From assembly GCA_041665785.1 (NCBI GenBank), contig JBAYIE010000020.1:1-64000 (forward strand): a DNA stretch of 64,000 bases, read 5' to 3'. Shown here one piece after another: positions 62,213 to 64,000 of this stretch (positions within the stretch are counted from its first letter, which is position 1; every line of letters begins with the position of its first letter). The notes below the pieces were generated by a model. The model saw only the letters and a program-made list of their open reading frames with translations. It did no database searches and was not told where the DNA came from. This DNA is from JBAYIE01 sp041665785 (lineage in GTDB: Bacteria; Bacteroidota; Bacteroidia; UKL13-3). The translations under genes were made by a program, and so were the position numbers.

Positions 62213-62265
62213 GCCTGAATTTAAATTCAAGATAAGGTGTTTTGTTTGAATTATGCCGTTCACGC
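62213..62265. repeat. 53-base direct repeat, copy B
   Basis: This copy matches copy A (61289-61341) at 51 of 53 positions. It ends in a truncated REP end (CCGTTCACGC) and lies just upstream of the lipoprotein gene. Confidence 0.85.
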
Positions 62266-62312
62266 TAGTAGATTGTCCTGCAAACGGGAAAAGATTCCAA
62301 CGCAAACAAAGG

Positions 62313-62340
62313 CACACGGACTAAAAGTCCGCGTGAACGA
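62313..62340 (+). repeat. REP-like element E6
   Basis: Arms CACACGGACT and AGTCCGCGTG enclose the loop AAA and are followed by AACGA. It abuts the stop of the PIN toxin gene, 7 bases away. Confidence 0.85.
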
Positions 62341-62346
62341 TGCCAA

Positions 62347-62775
62347 CTAATGTTCATCGCTCTCCAGCATTCCTTTCGCTTCTTCAGGGCTTAAAACAGA
62401 GAGTTTGCCGGTCTTAAAATCAGCACGGTTGCGGGTAACAATAGCCTCGATTTTTTTGTTGCTACGGGCAGAGGAATATTGCAAAGCGTCTTCGAAATCT
62501 TTAAAATCAGTTGCTAATGCCTGCCTTACGATATCACCGGAAATGTCAATCGTTTCTGTCATAGCTTCCAGTTCATTTAAAATATGCAAAGTATGCTTAT
62601 GCGAGGTCAGCTTTTTAATGATATAATACGTGTTGTTGTACGAAACCGCGGAAACATACAATTTCACCTTCCCTTTTTCGGCAAAGGTAAACAAGCGTGC
62701 CGCCCAGGTAGAGAAAGGCCGGCGATCGGTTAAAAAATCGATTACCACATTGGTATCCAGCAAAAAATGCCTCAT
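62347..62775 (-). CDS. PIN-domain toxin (VapC-like)
   Basis: The 142-residue protein is a PIN ribonuclease. The first acidic residue is D7 in FLLDTNVVIDFL, the conserved central acidic residues are in the ISGDIVRQALATDFKDFEDALQ region, and AIVTRNRADF near residue 113 carries the last. Such toxins cleave tRNA or rRNA when freed from their antitoxin. Its ATG overlaps the antitoxin stop by 4 bases. No truncation is visible, so the toxin should be active. Confidence 0.9.
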   Translation of the reverse strand: MRHFLLDTNVVIDFLTDRRPFSTWAARLFTFAEKGKVKLYVSAVSYNNTYYIIKKLTSHKHTLHILNELEAMTETIDISGDIVRQALATDFKDFEDALQYSSARSNKKIEAIVTRNRADFKTGKLSVLSPEEAKGMLESDEH

Positions 62776-63020
62776 GCTCCGTATTTCTTCGCCAAACTTT
62801 TTTCCAGTTCGCGCTTGTAATCAAATCGGCGGGGGGCTTTTACAGAACCCATCAATTGCTTTACCCGGGGTGATAATTCAGCAGGATCCTTTTCTTTATG
62901 TACCAGGGCGCGCAGGTAGGTTTCAATAATTTCGGACAGACTGCGTCCTGTTTTACCTGCAAAGACCTTCGCCCGGTCAATAATATCTTTGTCTACAGTG
63001 AGGGTTAACTTGGTTGCCAT
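62772..63020 (-). CDS. Ribbon-helix-helix antitoxin (DUF6364-like)
   Basis: This 82-residue protein opens with the DNA-binding strand and helices of the ribbon-helix-helix fold (TKLTLTVDKDIIDRAKVFAGKTGRSLSEIIETYLRALV). The charged C-terminal tail, rich in lysine and arginine, is suited to wrapping the PIN toxin. It is the first gene of the antitoxin-toxin pair. Its start codon lies at the edge of a perfect inverted repeat that contains the promoter, so it very probably represses its own operon. Confidence 0.88.
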   Translation of the reverse strand: MATKLTLTVDKDIIDRAKVFAGKTGRSLSEIIETYLRALVHKEKDPAELSPRVKQLMGSVKAPRRFDYKRELEKSLAKKYGA

Positions 63021-63055
63021 TACACGTATGAATATGCATACAAAGATACGTGTAA
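63020..63055. promoter_or_regulatory. Perfect 10-base inverted repeat operator of the toxin-antitoxin pair
   Basis: Arms TTACACGTAT (63020-63029) and ATACGTGTAA (63046-63055) match perfectly with a 16-base spacer that also holds the palindrome TATGCATA. On the minus strand the -7 box TATCTTTG (63041-63048) is embedded between and partly within the arms, and the left arm touches the antitoxin start codon. Confidence 0.8.
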
Positions 63056-63114
63056 GAATTAAATTTTCAAAACGAATCTAACGTACTTTGTAATCTGCTA
63101 ATCCTGAATTAAAA

Positions 63115-63194
63115 CCACACGAACGGAATCCTCCTATCTGGAAAGGCTAACCATGCATGGGAGTGGCACACGGACTGAAAGTCAGCGTGAACGG
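63115..63194 (+). repeat. 80-base composite REP unit with element E7
   Basis: It has the same layout and length as 61457-61536: collapsed CCACACGAACGG, a 40-base spacer and the hairpin at 63167-63194. The hairpin has one mismatch in the right arm (AGTCAGCGTG). Confidence 0.75.
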
Positions 63195-63197
63195 GGT

Positions 63198-63458
63198 TTA
63201 TAACAGCCTATGGAAAAACCAATTGATAAACCAATAGATTGACAGCACACCTGGCACTGCAAATATTTGCGCTATCTCCATTCTTAAATCCAGTAGTGCA
63301 CCATACTTTTTTTGGCGTCCCCTACTCATAATAGCATTAAGCAATAAAAAGTTGAAAGAAAGCGTGGCGACATCGTGTCCATAAAACTTCCATGAAATAA
63401 ACATGGTGATGGCAAAAGCAATGATAAAGGCGGTGCCAATTTTTCCCTGGGTGTTCAT
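63198..63458 (-). CDS. Small membrane protein, unknown function
   Basis: From the ATG at 63458 (MNTQGKIG) the protein is 86 residues with two or three hydrophobic helices (about 6-24, 28-40 and 62-84) and a basic loop (SRGRQKKYG) between them. The frame opens eight codons further upstream, but the internal start gives a better membrane-protein N-terminus. No family is recognised. Its stop is 3 bases from REP element E7. Confidence 0.6.
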   Translation of the reverse strand: MNTQGKIGTAFIIAFAITMFISWKFYGHDVATLSFNFLLLNAIMSRGRQKKYGALLDLRMEIAQIFAVPGVLSIYWFINWFFHRLL

Positions 63459-63505
63459 CGTATTTATTTTAAATCGAAGCACACTTTTATACTGAAGTTG
63501 TTTTG

Positions 63506-63729
63506 TGTGCTACTCAAACTTAATGAACATAAATTACTATTCGTGTTTTGTTTGCATTAATTATTGATGATACTTCGCAAGAAAAAACGAACTGATTAGA
63601 AGCTTAGTCTTCATAAAAGTTGCCGATAACGTTTGTCAATGTGCAACTCAAACTTAATATACTAAAGTTAGTATGAAGCCTTTGTTTGAATCAATGACAG
63701 ATGATTTTTAGCAAGAAAATTCGAACTGA
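63506..63729. repeat. Imperfect tandem repeat, 134-base period
   Basis: The segment 63506-63595 (TGTGCTACTCAAACTTAAT to CGAACTGA) recurs at 63640-63729 with conserved ends (CTCAAACTTAAT, GCAAGAAAA, CGAACTGA) and a diverged middle. No ORF is present. With the REP elements on its right it fills the intergenic stretch from 63459 to 63887. Confidence 0.6.
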
Positions 63730-63785
63730 AAACGACCGCACAGATGGGATCCTGCAATACGAAAGAACTCCGCTCATTTAAGAAG

Positions 63786-63813
63786 CACACGGACTGCAAG
63801 TCCGCGTGAACGG
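63786..63813 (+). repeat. REP-like element E8
   Basis: Arms CACACGGACT and AGTCCGCGTG enclose the loop GCA and are followed by AACGG. Together with E9 and a 40-base spacer it forms a two-hairpin composite in which both hairpins are intact. Confidence 0.85.
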
Positions 63814-63853
63814 AATACTACGACCGGGACAGGCTTTCAACGCATGCGTGCAA

Positions 63854-63881
63854 CACACAGACTGAAAGTCTGCGTGAACGG
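63854..63881 (+). repeat. REP-like element E9 with compensatory pair
   Basis: Arms are CACACAGACT and AGTCTGCGTG with the loop GAA. Relative to the other copies, the G-to-A change in the left arm is matched by a C-to-T change in the right arm, so the stem is preserved. Confidence 0.85.
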
Positions 63882-63887
63882 CTCCAA

Positions 63888-64000
63888 TTATTGCTTTAGC
63901 CAAACCTGATCAGGTGCCCATTGAATACGTAGTGCACCGTATTTGGCATTATAAAGCACAGTTCTTGATGAATCAGGGTAGCCTTTTAGATTATATCCTT
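63888..64000 (-). CDS. C-terminal fragment of a gene cut by the window
   Basis: On the minus strand an open frame enters from the right edge and ends at TAA (63888-63890), giving a 36-residue tail that ends LRIQWAPDQVWLKQ. The residue composition looks like real coding sequence, perhaps the end of a repeat-rich or extracellular protein. The family cannot be determined from this piece. Confidence 0.5.
   Translation of the reverse strand, partial: GYNLKGYPDSSRTVLYNAKYGALRIQWAPDQVWLKQ

Noticed and set aside
59400..63881. The repeated 28-base elements as a CRISPR array
   Set aside because: Spacing between copies is irregular (from about 40 bases to more than 900), one copy is inverted, genes lie between copies, and no cas gene is present.
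1..64000. tRNA, rRNA, riboswitch or insertion-sequence genes
   Set aside because: I looked in the intergenic regions and saw no cloverleaf, rRNA-like stretch, recognisable aptamer or transposase; small noncoding RNAs cannot be excluded by eye.

Overview
The window is chromosomal DNA from a member of the Bacteroidota. The evidence is convergent: several secreted proteins end in type IX secretion (T9SS) sorting domains, a T9SS plug-family protein sits at the left edge, there are carboxypeptidase-regulatory/TonB receptors, a LytS/LytTR-type regulatory pair, a TamB-like giant and a carboxy-terminal protease with DUF3340-like organisation, and many starts are preceded by the Bacteroidota -7 promoter box TAnnTTTG. 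I cannot name genus or species. No rRNA, tRNA, CRISPR array, transposase or phage gene was seen.

Layout. 1-4.8 kb: T9SS plug protein, an M23 peptidase, RibF, an MltD-like transglycosylase and a coiled-coil protein. 4.8-5.4 kb: an intergenic block of small hairpins and GGTTATT repeats. 5.4-16.0 kb, all on the minus strand: MltG, a heptaheme cytochrome with TPRs, rhodanese, a very large T9SS cargo protein, a PASTA protein, an M20 dipeptidase, an ABC ATPase and a fatty-acid desaturase. 16.4-20.8 kb (plus): a compact three-gene operon encoding an SMC-like ATPase, a kleisin-like protein and a MukE/JetB-like protein, with no nuclease partner; this is the best candidate for an under-described system. 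20.9-25.2 kb: a TonB receptor followed by a histidine kinase and a LytTR regulator. 25.3-30.9 kb: a Tat-exported pirin, a small conserved protein, an Rrf2 regulator with a DUF2490 protein and a TauE/SafE exporter behind a palindromic operator, then MtaB. 31.0-38.1 kb: TonB receptor, a 1012-residue TPR protein and a plugless barrel in one operon. 38.1-49.0 kb (minus): TamB, a 2-oxoglutarate dioxygenase, a secreted deiminase, Prc and SulP, probably co-transcribed. 49.0-54.7 kb: TsaD, two tandem paralogous secreted proteins, an Mpo1-like protein, GatB and a TlpA-like lipoprotein.

54.7-64.0 kb is accessory in character: an AT-rich operon in which a lipase gene is split by an in-frame TAA, T9SS cargo, an XRE regulator, a PaiB-like flavoprotein, a PIN/RHH toxin-antitoxin pair with a perfect operator, and nine copies of a palindromic REP-like element absent from the intergenic regions I read in the first 59 kb. 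Several local duplications lie in the same stretch.

Functionally the window is dominated by envelope biology: peptidoglycan remodelling (M23, MltD, MltG), outer-membrane biogenesis and uptake (TamB, three barrels), T9SS export, and periplasmic redox or thiol proteins. tRNA modification (TsaD makes t6A, MtaB thiomethylates it) is present at two separated loci. All functions are read from sequence motifs without any database search.
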